In this document: positions 7,384 to 13,063 of the stretch, one piece after another
How the letters are laid out: every line of letters begins with the position of its first letter
How positions within the stretch are numbered: the stretch's first letter is position 1
Assembly (NCBI GenBank): GCA_020432595.1
Contig: JAGQGA010000038.1
Location: 1-17,324, forward strand
Source: Anaerolineales bacterium
Lineage (GTDB): Bacteria > Chloroflexota > Anaerolineae > Promineifilales > Promineifilaceae
DNA length: 17,324 nt
Reading direction: 5' to 3'
The notes under the pieces: generated by a model
Database searches by the model: none
What the model was told of the DNA's origin: nothing
The model's input: only the letters and a program-made list of their open reading frames with translations
Program-made: the position numbers and the translations under genes

Positions 7384-8973
7384 GAAGAGTGTTATGAGCA
7401 GGGAGTTGTGTGGAGAAGGTAACGTGGGTGTTGTAGGAATGAGATAGCCTGAGGAAGCGCAAAAATCGCGCCCTTCGGCTAGCATCGCTTGAATAGCGGA
7501 TGAAGGTTGGTCAAGCAGCCGACCGTGCAGTTGTCCCAGCAGTTGCCCCTTGTAGCGCGTCAAAAACGGTGCCGCCATTTGCAAGGCCAGCTTTACCGTT
7601 TGTACATCAGGGTCTGCGGGCAGGTAATCGTAGTCAGCCAGTAGTTCGGCCATGTCGCTACTGCCTAGCTTGCCCTGCATCCAGCCCACGTTCAACAGTT
7701 GTTGCCGCAGAACTTCCATTTGCCCTGCCCCATGTAGATGGTAAATCATATACCGCCGCAGATATGGCTCAATCATCAATTCTTTGAGAGAACCAGCATA
7801 AATATCGCTACGGAACAATTGATAGTGGATGTTGGCAGCCGTTTTACCCAACTGCCCCAGAAAATAGCCGCGCAACACATCGTGTAGTTGGATTGATTGG
7901 GGGATCCGTGGCTGGTATTTTAGTAGTAGCGACAAATCAAAAAGCTGCTGACACAGCTCCTCGCTCTCAAACGCATCTAGCCCACCTGTTGCCTGCCACA
8001 GCTTTTGTACCACCAGGAGCGGAATCGCCACGTCTTCGGGAAAAATTGCCAGCTCCGCCAGCCGCTGCTGTTCGTCGGCCGTCAACAGCTCCAAACTCAC
8101 GCCAATTGTCTGCGCCACCGCCTGGTGACGTGCGGCGGCATGGCGCTGGTCAAAAGCAGTCAGCCCCCGCCTGTCCAGCGCCTCATTGACATAGGCCACC
8201 GCCTGTGCCAACGGCTGCTGCTGGCTGCGCCGCTGCAGCACGCGGTTAATCAGCTTCAGCAGCGTCGGCCACTCCCCCAGCCGCTGCGCCAGCTTTTGCA
8301 GCGGCCACCGCAGCGGCGCGGTTTCGCTGGCGGGCAGGTTGGCACTCAGCAGGGCGACGGCTTCGTTTTGCTGCATCGCGTCCACGTCCACCATCTGCAC
8401 CGCTGGCGGCAGCGTTTCCCGGTTGCGGGTGGTAATCAGCCGCGTGCAGCCGCTGCCGTCGCGCAAAAAGGGGTGCAAGTGCGCCTCATTCCATACGTCA
8501 TCCACCACCAGCAAACAGCGGCGTTCTCCCCACGCCTGCGCCAGCGTTGCCGCCGCCGCGTTCAAATCCACAAATCCCGGCCGCTCCCCCGTCAGCGCAT
8601 AGACCACATCCTCCACCAGCCCCGGCAGGTTGGTGGGGTTTTCCCCCAGCGTAATCCACAAAATCCCCTGCGGAAAAGCGTCGCGCACCCGCTGGTCGTG
8701 GCACAGTGCCGCCGCCAACGTCGTTTTGCCATACCCTCCCGCCCCGCGCAGCGCCGTCGTAATCGCCACCGGCCCTTGTCCCGCCGCCCCCAGCAGGTAG
8801 CCCAGCAGTTGCTCAAATTCCTGCGGGCGCGGCACAAAGTCATCTGGAGGTTCGGGTGCCATCCAGGGGATAGGGATTTCCTTTGGTTCCGCACCAACGG
8901 TTGATTTGACAATGATTGTCGAATCTCGAACGTTTTTGATTTTGATGTTATCGCCGCTGTTCTGCTCTGTCAT
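5617..8973 (-). CDS. Apaf-1-like STAND NTPase: NB-ARC, helical region, 14 WD40 blades
   Basis: 1118 residues, no signal peptide or membrane segment. Order: a 30-residue N-terminus with the strand-like motif GDNIKIKNVRDSTIIVKST (7-25); NB-ARC ATPase with P-loop GAGGYGKTT (77-85), Walker B LLVVDDVW (154-161), an LITTRNR segment (179-185) and an MHD-like LHD (363-365); an Apaf-1-type helical region (about 375-530); then 14 WD40 repeats of about 42 residues (531-1118), enough for two seven-bladed propellers. Known STAND proteins of this design are ATP-dependent switches: the sensor region detects a trigger, the NB-ARC oligomerises and an N-terminal element recruits or activates an effector. This one carries no effector domain of its own. 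The gene 141 bases upstream encodes a protein with a matching N-terminal-type motif and is the likely partner. No clear ribosome-binding site precedes ATG 8973, and the gene lacks the AACGGCCGTT signature. Confidence 0.92.
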   Translation of the reverse strand: MTEQNSGDNIKIKNVRDSTIIVKSTVGAEPKEIPIPWMAPEPPDDFVPRPQEFEQLLGYLLGAAGQGPVAITTALRGAGGYGKTTLAAALCHDQRVRDAFPQGILWITLGENPTNLPGLVEDVVYALTGERPGFVDLNAAAATLAQAWGERRCLLVVDDVWNEAHLHPFLRDGSGCTRLITTRNRETLPPAVQMVDVDAMQQNEAVALLSANLPASETAPLRWPLQKLAQRLGEWPTLLKLINRVLQRRSQQQPLAQAVAYVNEALDRRGLTAFDQRHAAARHQAVAQTIGVSLELLTADEQQRLAELAIFPEDVAIPLLVVQKLWQATGGLDAFESEELCQQLFDLSLLLKYQPRIPQSIQLHDVLRGYFLGQLGKTAANIHYQLFRSDIYAGSLKELMIEPYLRRYMIYHLHGAGQMEVLRQQLLNVGWMQGKLGSSDMAELLADYDYLPADPDVQTVKLALQMAAPFLTRYKGQLLGQLHGRLLDQPSSAIQAMLAEGRDFCASSGYLIPTTPTLPSPHNSLLITLFSRLGRVLAVAITPDDRHAVSASDDKTLKVWNLQTGQAERTLSGHLGRVWAVAITPDGKRAVSASDDKTLRVWNLQTGQAERTLSGHSGWVLAVAITPDGRHVVSASGDKTLKFWNLQTGQAERTLSGHSGRVWAIAITPDGRRAVSASDDKTLKVWNLQTGQAERTFSGHAGFVTAVAITPDGGHAVSASDDKTLKVWNLSADAPTGQAERTLFGHSGGVRAVAITLDGRHAVSASWDHTLKVWNLQTGQVEHTLSGHEDWVMAVAITSDGGRAISASYDKTLKVWNLTADAPTRQAERDLSRHAGFVNAIAITPDGRRAVSASDDKTLKVWNLQTREAEHTLSGHSGRVWGVTITPDGWHAVSASDDYTFKVWNLRTGQAERTLSGHSGWGRAVAITPDSRRAVSMSDNKTLEVWNLQTGQTEHTLSGHKGFVTDVAITPGGGHAVSASDDKTLKVWNLQTGQVERTLLGHSGGVRAITITPDGRRAISASDDKTLKVWNLQTGQIERSLYDHKVFITANTITPDGGRAISASYDQALKVLNLANGKVEMELDLGARLYRVAMTPNGQTIVVGDDNGTVHFLRWQRP

Positions 8974-9020
8974 CGTTACAACCAGTTATGAGGGGATTGG
9001 ATAATACAACGCCTGCAAAA

Positions 9021-9096
9021 AGTGTCTCATACCCGCGTAGGCGGGTATCCAGCCTGATGGTGAAGATGGATACCCGCTTTCGCGGGTATGACACTT
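9021..9096. repeat. Nested palindromic repeat between the effector-type and STAND genes
   Basis: The left arm 9021-9051 and the right arm 9068-9096 are complementary over nearly their whole length (ends AGTGTC and GACACT). Each arm is itself a small palindrome: ATACCCGC-GTAG-GCGGGTAT on the left, ATACCCGC-TTTC-GCGGGTAT on the right. It can fold as one long hairpin or two short ones. It sits in the gap between two co-directional genes. The CCCGC/GCGGG arms resemble intergenic palindromic repeats seen in many bacteria; a role as attenuator or RNA-processing site is possible. Confidence 0.75.
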
Positions 9097-9114
9097 GAAT
9101 GGTTCACTAACGTT

Positions 9115-9834
9115 TTAACCAGCTAGGCCGACAATTCGCCCAATCGTGGCAACAACTTGTATTGCAATTTGCAGTACAGTTGGCATGACATCTTTAATGT
9201 CTTCAGCTGCCTGTTTTAAGTTCTCCCCGAATCGTTTAACAGATTTTTGATTCGGGTTTTCCTTGTTGGCTGCATCAACAACAGCCTCAACTGCATCCGC
9301 TATCGCTTCGGCATCCTCTTTTTTACCCTCAGGTGCTTTTGCAAGCTCCTGGCTCAATTGATCAATCAATGACTTAAGGGTTTCTTTATCTGACTCCGTG
9401 CCATTTGGCATGGTTCCAATATTTTGCGAAACGTTTGTCAGAGTTGACTTGATAGCCACAGTTGAATTGGTCACATTACTAACGGTTATAGTATCGCCCA
9501 TGTTTATATCTCCTTGCCCCTGGTGAACAGTAGCGGGGCCACTAAATTGGTTGACAATGGTTGGTTTGCTGGCGGCAGAAACGGCCGTTTCCAAATCCAC
9601 CTGCGGAATATCCGGCCAAACCACATGCTGCCGCTGCTCCCGCACCAGGGTCAACAGGTCTGGCATTCGACTCGTGCGCCCCAGGTGGACAATCAGGGAT
9701 TCAACCAGAGCCGGTTTGTTGCTCGTCTCCAAACTTTCATGATCAATACGGAGATCAAAACAGATCGTTTTGAGTTCCCCCAAGCTAAAATAACGGTTTA
9801 GTTTTTCCCGCAAATCGGTCAATTCATTTGACAT
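9115..9834 (-). CDS. STAND-associated protein with effector-associated-type N-terminus, shared strand motif and hydrophobic C-terminal helix
   Basis: 239 residues from ATG 9834, chosen over an upstream in-frame start because AAGGAG (9842-9847) lies 7 bases before it. Residues 1-75 (LREKLNRYFSLGELKTICFD, then a VESLIVHLGRTSRMPDLLTLV helix) form a compact helical domain resembling the death-like effector-associated domains (EADs) of bacterial conflict systems; the subtype is not certain. Residues 92-140 are rich in short strands (TIVNQFSGPATVHQGQGDI, then GDTITVSNVTNSTVAIKST at 113-131). The latter matches the N-terminus of the next gene product at 10 of 19 positions. Residues 147-210 are charged helices, and 217-239 (MPTVLQIAIQVVATIGRIVG) form a hydrophobic helix that may act at membranes. 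Inference: this is an adaptor or effector switched on by the STAND protein. One AACGGCCGTT lies in the gene. Confidence 0.75.
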   Translation of the reverse strand: MSNELTDLREKLNRYFSLGELKTICFDLRIDHESLETSNKPALVESLIVHLGRTSRMPDLLTLVREQRQHVVWPDIPQVDLETAVSAASKPTIVNQFSGPATVHQGQGDINMGDTITVSNVTNSTVAIKSTLTNVSQNIGTMPNGTESDKETLKSLIDQLSQELAKAPEGKKEDAEAIADAVEAVVDAANKENPNQKSVKRFGENLKQAAEDIKDVMPTVLQIAIQVVATIGRIVGLAG

Positions 9835-9883
9835 GTACACGCTCCTTGTCTGTGGAAGCTTTGCCATTACGCAACTGGCTGCA

Positions 9884-9912
9884 ATCATACACAATTAAAC
9901 GGCATAACTCAA
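9884..9912 (-). promoter_or_regulatory. Promoter of the effector-type/STAND unit
   Basis: On the minus strand TTGAGT (9907-9912) and TATGAT (9884-9889) are separated by 17 bases, an ideal housekeeping-type arrangement. It would start transcription near 9877, giving a leader of about 40 bases with a good ribosome-binding site. It is only about 30 bases from the opposing promoter of the actin cassette. Confidence 0.65.
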
Positions 9913-9942
9913 TGCTTGCCCAAACCGGCCTAGGCAGATTGC

Positions 9943-9974
9943 TTGACAAACAGTGCCTATTTATTTAGTATAAT
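9943..9974 (+). promoter_or_regulatory. Promoter of the GNAT-profilin-actin cassette
   Basis: TTGACA (9943-9948) and TATAAT (9969-9974) are both perfect consensus elements, but the spacer is 20 bases, longer than the usual 17. Such spacing often implies a need for an activator, or use of a shifted -10 (TAGTAT, 9966-9971, at 17 bases). Transcription would begin near 9981. A five-codon ATG frame (9990-10007) precedes the acetyltransferase start and could be a leader peptide, though nothing supports this beyond position. Confidence 0.65.
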
Positions 9975-10023
9975 CCTCACTTAATTTGGATGGACAACAA
10001 TTCATAGCAATTCAAAGGTCCTG

Positions 10024-10467
10024 TTGATAGACATCCTTCCCCCTAAACAAAAGCACATTATTCCATTTTCCCTGGTTAAGCAGGGCAGCATTATCAGCCG
10101 TGCTGATGTCGTGTGGACTGGTTTAACCCATTGCGGTGATCGTCTTACGGTTTGTGGCGTGAGCAATGTGGTGACTATTCCAAAATGGCAACGCCAAGGG
10201 TATGGAACACAGCTTATCCAGCGGATAACAGCCTACATCTTAAACCAAAAAGTTGATTTGGGACTTCTTTTTTGCCAGTCCATGCTACTACCTTTCTACA
10301 GTGCCTGTGGTTGGGAAGCGGAACCGCACGCCATTACCCGGATTGGTACGCCAATGCAGTACGAACCTTATCCGGCTATGAGAATGATTTTATTGGTGTC
10401 GGCCAAAAGCCGACTTTATCAAGGGACGTTAGCAACGCAACCAGCATATGTAGACGCTATTTGGTAG
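10024..10467 (+). CDS. GNAT-family N-acetyltransferase
   Basis: 147 residues from TTG 10024; no ATG is available in the open frame, and AAAGG (10014-10018) sits 5 bases upstream. The acetyl-CoA-binding motif A is clear: VVTIPKWQRQGYGTQLIQRI, with the Q/R-x-x-G-x-G loop at residues 56-61. It is followed by DLGLLFC and PFYSACGWE (90-98), where Tyr-92 is in the position of the usual general acid. The fold begins close to strand 2; the first strand and helices of a typical 170-190-residue member appear missing or very short. The substrate is unknown. Similar PFYxxxGW proteins include aminoglycoside-2'-acetyltransferase-like enzymes. The stop is 30 bases before profilin, so it is in one operon with profilin and probably actin. 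In eukaryotes actin is N-acetylated by a GNAT enzyme (NAA80) that works with profilin; this gene could be an analogue, but only context suggests it. Confidence 0.8.
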   Translation: MIDILPPKQKHIIPFSLVKQGSIISRADVVWTGLTHCGDRLTVCGVSNVVTIPKWQRQGYGTQLIQRITAYILNQKVDLGLLFCQSMLLPFYSACGWEAEPHAITRIGTPMQYEPYPAMRMILLVSAKSRLYQGTLATQPAYVDAIW

Positions 10468-10497
10468 CCAGCTTACTTCCATTAGGAGAACACAACA

Positions 10498-10899
10498 ATG
10501 TCATGGGATAGCTATATTGATAATTTAATAGGCCACACTGGGGGTGCTTGTGACAAAGCAGCCATTATTGGGAAAGATGGTTCAAAATGGACAACAGATG
10601 GTCATCCAGAGGCGCTTAAAGTCACGCCATCAGAAGCGGCTGCCATTGGACGGGTTATGACTTCACAGGATTACACGTCTTTTCAGGCTAATGGGATCGT
10701 TGTTGAAGGTGTTAAATATCAGTTTTTACGAGCAGATGAAGTGGTGGCCTTAGGCAAAAAGAAGGATTATGGGGCTATTACGCTTCAGGCATCAGGAACG
10801 GCCGTTGTCATCGGCCATACTAAAGAAGGGATGAGCCAAGGAAACACCAACAAGGGCGTTGCGGTTATTGCTGAATACCTCACGTCTATGGGTATGTAG
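10498..10899 (+). CDS. Profilin
   Basis: 133 residues, the family's usual length, beginning MSWDSYIDNLIG; the MSWxxYxDN opening is diagnostic of profilin, the small actin-monomer-binding protein of eukaryotes. Other matching segments are KAAIIGKDGSKWTT, VTPSEAAAI, GVKYQFLRAD, a GKK-D-YGAITL stretch and the terminal helix VAVIAEYLTSMGM. The aromatic residues that bind poly-proline in eukaryotic profilins are partly kept (W3, Y6, W31, Y127). AGGAGAA (10484-10490) lies 7 bases before ATG. It is followed by a strong terminator-like hairpin and then actin. The AACGGCCGTT motif at 10797 encodes TAV in a surface-loop region near the C-terminal third, so the gene has been in this genome lineage for some time. 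Base composition is more A+T-rich than the flanking metabolic genes. Confidence 0.93.
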   Translation: MSWDSYIDNLIGHTGGACDKAAIIGKDGSKWTTDGHPEALKVTPSEAAAIGRVMTSQDYTSFQANGIVVEGVKYQFLRADEVVALGKKKDYGAITLQASGTAVVIGHTKEGMSQGNTNKGVAVIAEYLTSMGM

Positions 10900-10952
10900 C
10901 CATAAGCCAACTCTTTGTTCCGTCATATCATATTATATTGCGATTTTTAGGG

Positions 10953-10987
10953 AAAAGTTCAACTTCTTCGGAGAAGTTGAACTTTTT
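10953..10987 (+). terminator. Intrinsic terminator/attenuator between profilin and actin
   Basis: A perfect 15-bp stem (10953-10967 with 10972-10986) closes on a 4-base TCGG loop inside CTTCGG, and the descending strand ends in a run of five T (10983-10987). This is a textbook Rho-independent terminator located 54 bases after the profilin stop and 45 bases before the actin start. No convincing promoter is visible between it and actin, so it may limit read-through and set the profilin-to-actin ratio. Confidence 0.85.
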
Positions 10988-11031
10988 CTACGTATCATTT
11001 AGGAAAACGATAGTCTACATAGGAGATAAAC

Positions 11032-12129
11032 ATGGATAACCCAGCTGTTGTAATAGACAATGGTAGTGACTTGATAAAAATAGGCTTTGCCGGTGAGGAT
11101 GAACCCCGCGCTGTTTTTCCGGCCATTGTGGGGCGACCCCGTTCGGGACGAATGCGTTATATCGGTGACGAGGCTCTATTTCAACGAACCAGCTTGACTC
11201 TGAATTATCCAATCAAGCATGGCATCGTTACCAATTGGGAAGATATGGAGGCTATTTGGCGCCACGTCTTTTACAATGAACTGGGAGTGGCACCAGAAGA
11301 ACAGCCGATCATCCTGACAGAGGCTCCGCTTAATCCCAAGGCCAATCGGGAGAGGATGACCCAAATCCTTTTTGAGACCTTCAATGTCCCAGCTATGTAT
11401 GTGGTGTCCCAAGCTGCGGCGGCCATCTATAGCACGCAGCGTACTACAGGCATTGTGCTTGATATAGGTGATCATGTAACCCACGCAGTACCGATCTATG
11501 AGGGATATGCCTTGCCCCACGCCACTATTCGCCTTGATCTGGCTGGGGTCGATCTAACCGACTACTTGATGAAGATTCTAACCGAAGGAGGGTACAGTTT
11601 TACCACTACAGCCGAGCGCGACATTGTACGCGATATCAAAGAGAAGCTGTGCTATGTTGCCCTTGATTTTGAACAGGAGATGCAAACGGCCGTTAATGGC
11701 GACTCGTTAGAGAAGTCATACGAACTCCCTGATGGTCAAGTGGCTACCATTGGCAATGAGCGTTTCCGCTGCCCAGAGGCACTTTTCCAGCCTGCCTTCA
11801 TTGGCCTGGAATCAGCCGGGATTCATGAAACCATCTATAATGCTATCATGAAGTGCGACGTTGACATTCGCAAAGATCTATACGCCAATATTGTGCTTGC
11901 TGGAGGTTCATCCCTGTTTACCGGTATGGCCGATAGGTTACAGAAAGAGATCAGCAACCTTGCCCCACCCACCACAAGAATCAAAGTTATTCAGGAGACT
12001 AGGCAGCAATATGCCACTTGGCAGGGTGCTTCTCGGTTAGCATCGTTGCCGACTTTCGAACAGATGTGGATATCAAAAGGGGAATACGATGAGGAAGGCC
12101 CCACTATTGTGCATCGCAAATGCTTTTAA
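11032..12129 (+). CDS. Actin (eukaryotic-type) with shortened D-loop
   Basis: 365 residues against about 375 for conventional actin. From memory the two align end to end at roughly 70 percent identity by eye, far above MreB, ParM or crenactin. Hallmarks: [20 protein letters not shown] (19-38), [93 protein letters not shown] and the C-terminal IVHRKCF. The catalytic Gln (Q127, Q137 in muscle actin) and H151 are kept. Changes: the D-loop between GRPR and YIGDEA is 5 residues (SGRMR) instead of about 13; the first phosphate loop is DNGSD, not DNGSG; the second is DIGDHVTH, not DSGDGVTH. The acidic N-terminus is short (MDN). The C-terminal profilin-contact region looks intact. AGGAG lies 6 bases before ATG. 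AACGGCCGTT at 11685 encodes TAV in a variable loop. Confidence 0.97.
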   Translation: MDNPAVVIDNGSDLIKIGFAGEDEPRAVFPAIVGRPRSGRMRYIGDEALFQRTSLTLNYPIKHGIVTNWEDMEAIWRHVFYNELGVAPEEQPIILTEAPLNPKANRERMTQILFETFNVPAMYVVSQAAAAIYSTQRTTGIVLDIGDHVTHAVPIYEGYALPHATIRLDLAGVDLTDYLMKILTEGGYSFTTTAERDIVRDIKEKLCYVALDFEQEMQTAVNGDSLEKSYELPDGQVATIGNERFRCPEALFQPAFIGLESAGIHETIYNAIMKCDVDIRKDLYANIVLAGGSSLFTGMADRLQKEISNLAPPTTRIKVIQETRQQYATWQGASRLASLPTFEQMWISKGEYDEEGPTIVHRKCF

Positions 12130-12149
12130 GGACACAGGCCGTTAATATC

Positions 12150-12229
12150 CTCACTTGAGAATGGCCGACGATTTGGGTGACAATTGTGAGGACGGTGGGC
12201 AGCAGTTTATCTGTATCCTTTTGTAGTTG
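12150..12229 (-). pseudogene. Possible remnant of an effector-type C-terminal helix
   Basis: On the minus strand, just after actin, one frame reads LQKDTDKLLPTVLTIVTQIV. The C-terminus of the effector-type protein at 9115-9834 reads MPTVLQIAIQVV at the matching place; P-T-V-L, the following I, Q and final V coincide in the same order. There is no start codon, and the frame runs on into the antisense of actin. I read it as a decayed fragment of a related gene, but the similarity is short. Confidence 0.35.
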
Positions 12230-12255
12230 TCGGGCGGGGAAAACGGCCGTTTTTT

Positions 12256-12319
12256 AACCACAGATGAACGCAGATGCACACGGATAAAAATCTGTATGCA
12301 TCCGTGTTTATCTGTGGTT
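12256..12319. repeat. Dispersed-type inverted repeat with AACCACAGAT ends
   Basis: AACCACAGAT (12256-12265) pairs with ATCTGTGGTT (12310-12319), and ACACGGAT (12278-12285) with ATCCGTGT (12300-12307), leaving an internal loop on one side. The following 12331-12369 bases repeat ATCCGCG-like units. Sequences of the type ACCACAGATxAACxCAGAT recur as intergenic repeats in many environmental bacteria; here one end shares ACGCAGAT with the repeat at 2968-3041. Confidence 0.7.
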
Positions 12320-12458
12320 TTGTTTCAAAAAATCCGCGCTAATCCGTCCCAATCCGCGTCATCCGCGCATCCCTTTTTTGTGGGCAAAAACGGCCGTTTT
12401 CCCCGCACCCACCACGCATCCAATTTGTTAACCCCACCAGATCCAAGAAACCATTATC

Positions 12459-12486
12459 TTGCTCCCCACCCACAATCAGATACAAC
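12459..12486 (+). promoter_or_regulatory. Weak candidate promoter of thpR, near-leaderless
   Basis: TTGCTC (12459-12464) and TACAAC (12481-12486) are spaced by 16 bases, and ATG follows the -10 by 7 bases, the same distance as in the MerR-type gene. The elements are poor matches, so this rests mainly on the repeated geometry. Confidence 0.3.
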
Positions 12487-12493
12487 AGGGCGC

Positions 12494-13063
12494 ATGGACA
12501 CAATTCGCACCTTTATCGCCCTGCATCTGCCCGCTGCCGTCGAGCAAACGCTGTTAGACACCATCAGCCAATTTCGCCTGCGCTTTCCTGCTGCAAGCGT
12601 GCGCTGGGTGCGGCAGGAACAACTGCATCTGACGCTGCGCTTTTTGGGGGAAACGGCCGTTTCCCATCTCCCCGCCCTACAACAAGGGTTAGACCACATT
12701 GCTACGCGCCATGCGCCACTCACGCTGCGGCTTGGCAGCCTGGGTTGTTTTCCCAACTGCCAGCGACCACGTGTTTTTTGGGTTGGTTTAGAAGGGGAAT
12801 TGGAACGGCTGCACGCGCTCCAGCAGGAAATTGAGGGGTTGGTTAATCAGTCAGGGTGGGCGCGGGAAAAACGGCCGTTTTCCCCCCACCTCACCCTCGG
12901 TCGGATCAAAGATGCCCGCCAGCTACAGGGCAACATTTGGTACGGTACCCCAACCAGCGGCGAAAAGCAGATGCCACTAACAAAAGTTGCCCTCGTCGAA
13001 AGCCAGTTGCGCCCCGACGGAGCCGTCTACACGATACGCCACGTCAGTCGGCTGACGCTGTAG
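12494..13063 (+). CDS. thpR: RNA 2',3'-cyclic phosphodiesterase (2'-5' RNA ligase family)
   Basis: 189 residues, the usual size of the ThpR/LigT branch of the 2H phosphoesterase superfamily. These cytoplasmic enzymes open 2',3'-cyclic phosphates on RNA and can join tRNA halves in vitro. Both catalytic HxTx motifs are present: HLTL at 45-48 (in QLHLTLRFLGE) and HLTL at 132-135 (in PFSPHLTLGR). The opening RTFIALHLP and the RPRVFWVGL segment are also typical. ATG 12494 is chosen; an upstream in-frame extension into the repeat region has no family similarity. Two AACGGCCGTT palindromes encode TAV and RPF inside the gene. The 3' end overlaps the convergent FlaR-like gene by 87 bases. Confidence 0.92.
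   Translation: MDTIRTFIALHLPAAVEQTLLDTISQFRLRFPAASVRWVRQEQLHLTLRFLGETAVSHLPALQQGLDHIATRHAPLTLRLGSLGCFPNCQRPRVFWVGLEGELERLHALQQEIEGLVNQSGWAREKRPFSPHLTLGRIKDARQLQGNIWYGTPTSGEKQMPLTKVALVESQLRPDGAVYTIRHVSRLTL

Larger units (their letters stand above)
12130..12493. other. Gene-free gap after actin, rich in repeats
   Basis: 364 bases with no supported gene. It holds the possible effector remnant (12150-12229), two AACGGCCGTT palindromes (12242, 12389), an inverted repeat (12256-12319), and a stretch of ATCCGCG/ATCCGT units (12331-12369). No tRNA or clear promoter is seen apart from a weak candidate just before thpR. Confidence 0.7.

Noticed and set aside
6710..7447. Plus-strand repeat protein opposite the WD40 region
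   Set aside because: It is the antisense reading of the repeat array; the minus frame shows real WD40 blades.
9115..9894. Longer start of the effector-type protein at 9894
   Set aside because: The extra 20 residues overlap the promoter (9884-9889), and a strong AAGGAG site directly precedes ATG 9834.
9990..10007. Five-codon leader peptide before the acetyltransferase
   Set aside because: It has no ribosome-binding site and no regulatory codon pattern; noted only for its position.
10915..10939. Promoter for actin (TTGTTC with TATATT)
   Set aside because: The spacer is only 13 bases and the elements lie before the terminator hairpin.
10498..12129. Actin and profilin as eukaryotic contamination or a chimeric contig
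   Set aside because: No introns, bacterial ribosome-binding sites at both starts, a bacterial terminator between them, bacterial promoters upstream, and the AACGGCCGTT genome word inside both genes.
12227..12493. Longer N-terminus of thpR, or a separate small gene
   Set aside because: The region is made of intergenic repeats and two signature palindromes; the family begins at the RTFIAL strand right after ATG 12494.
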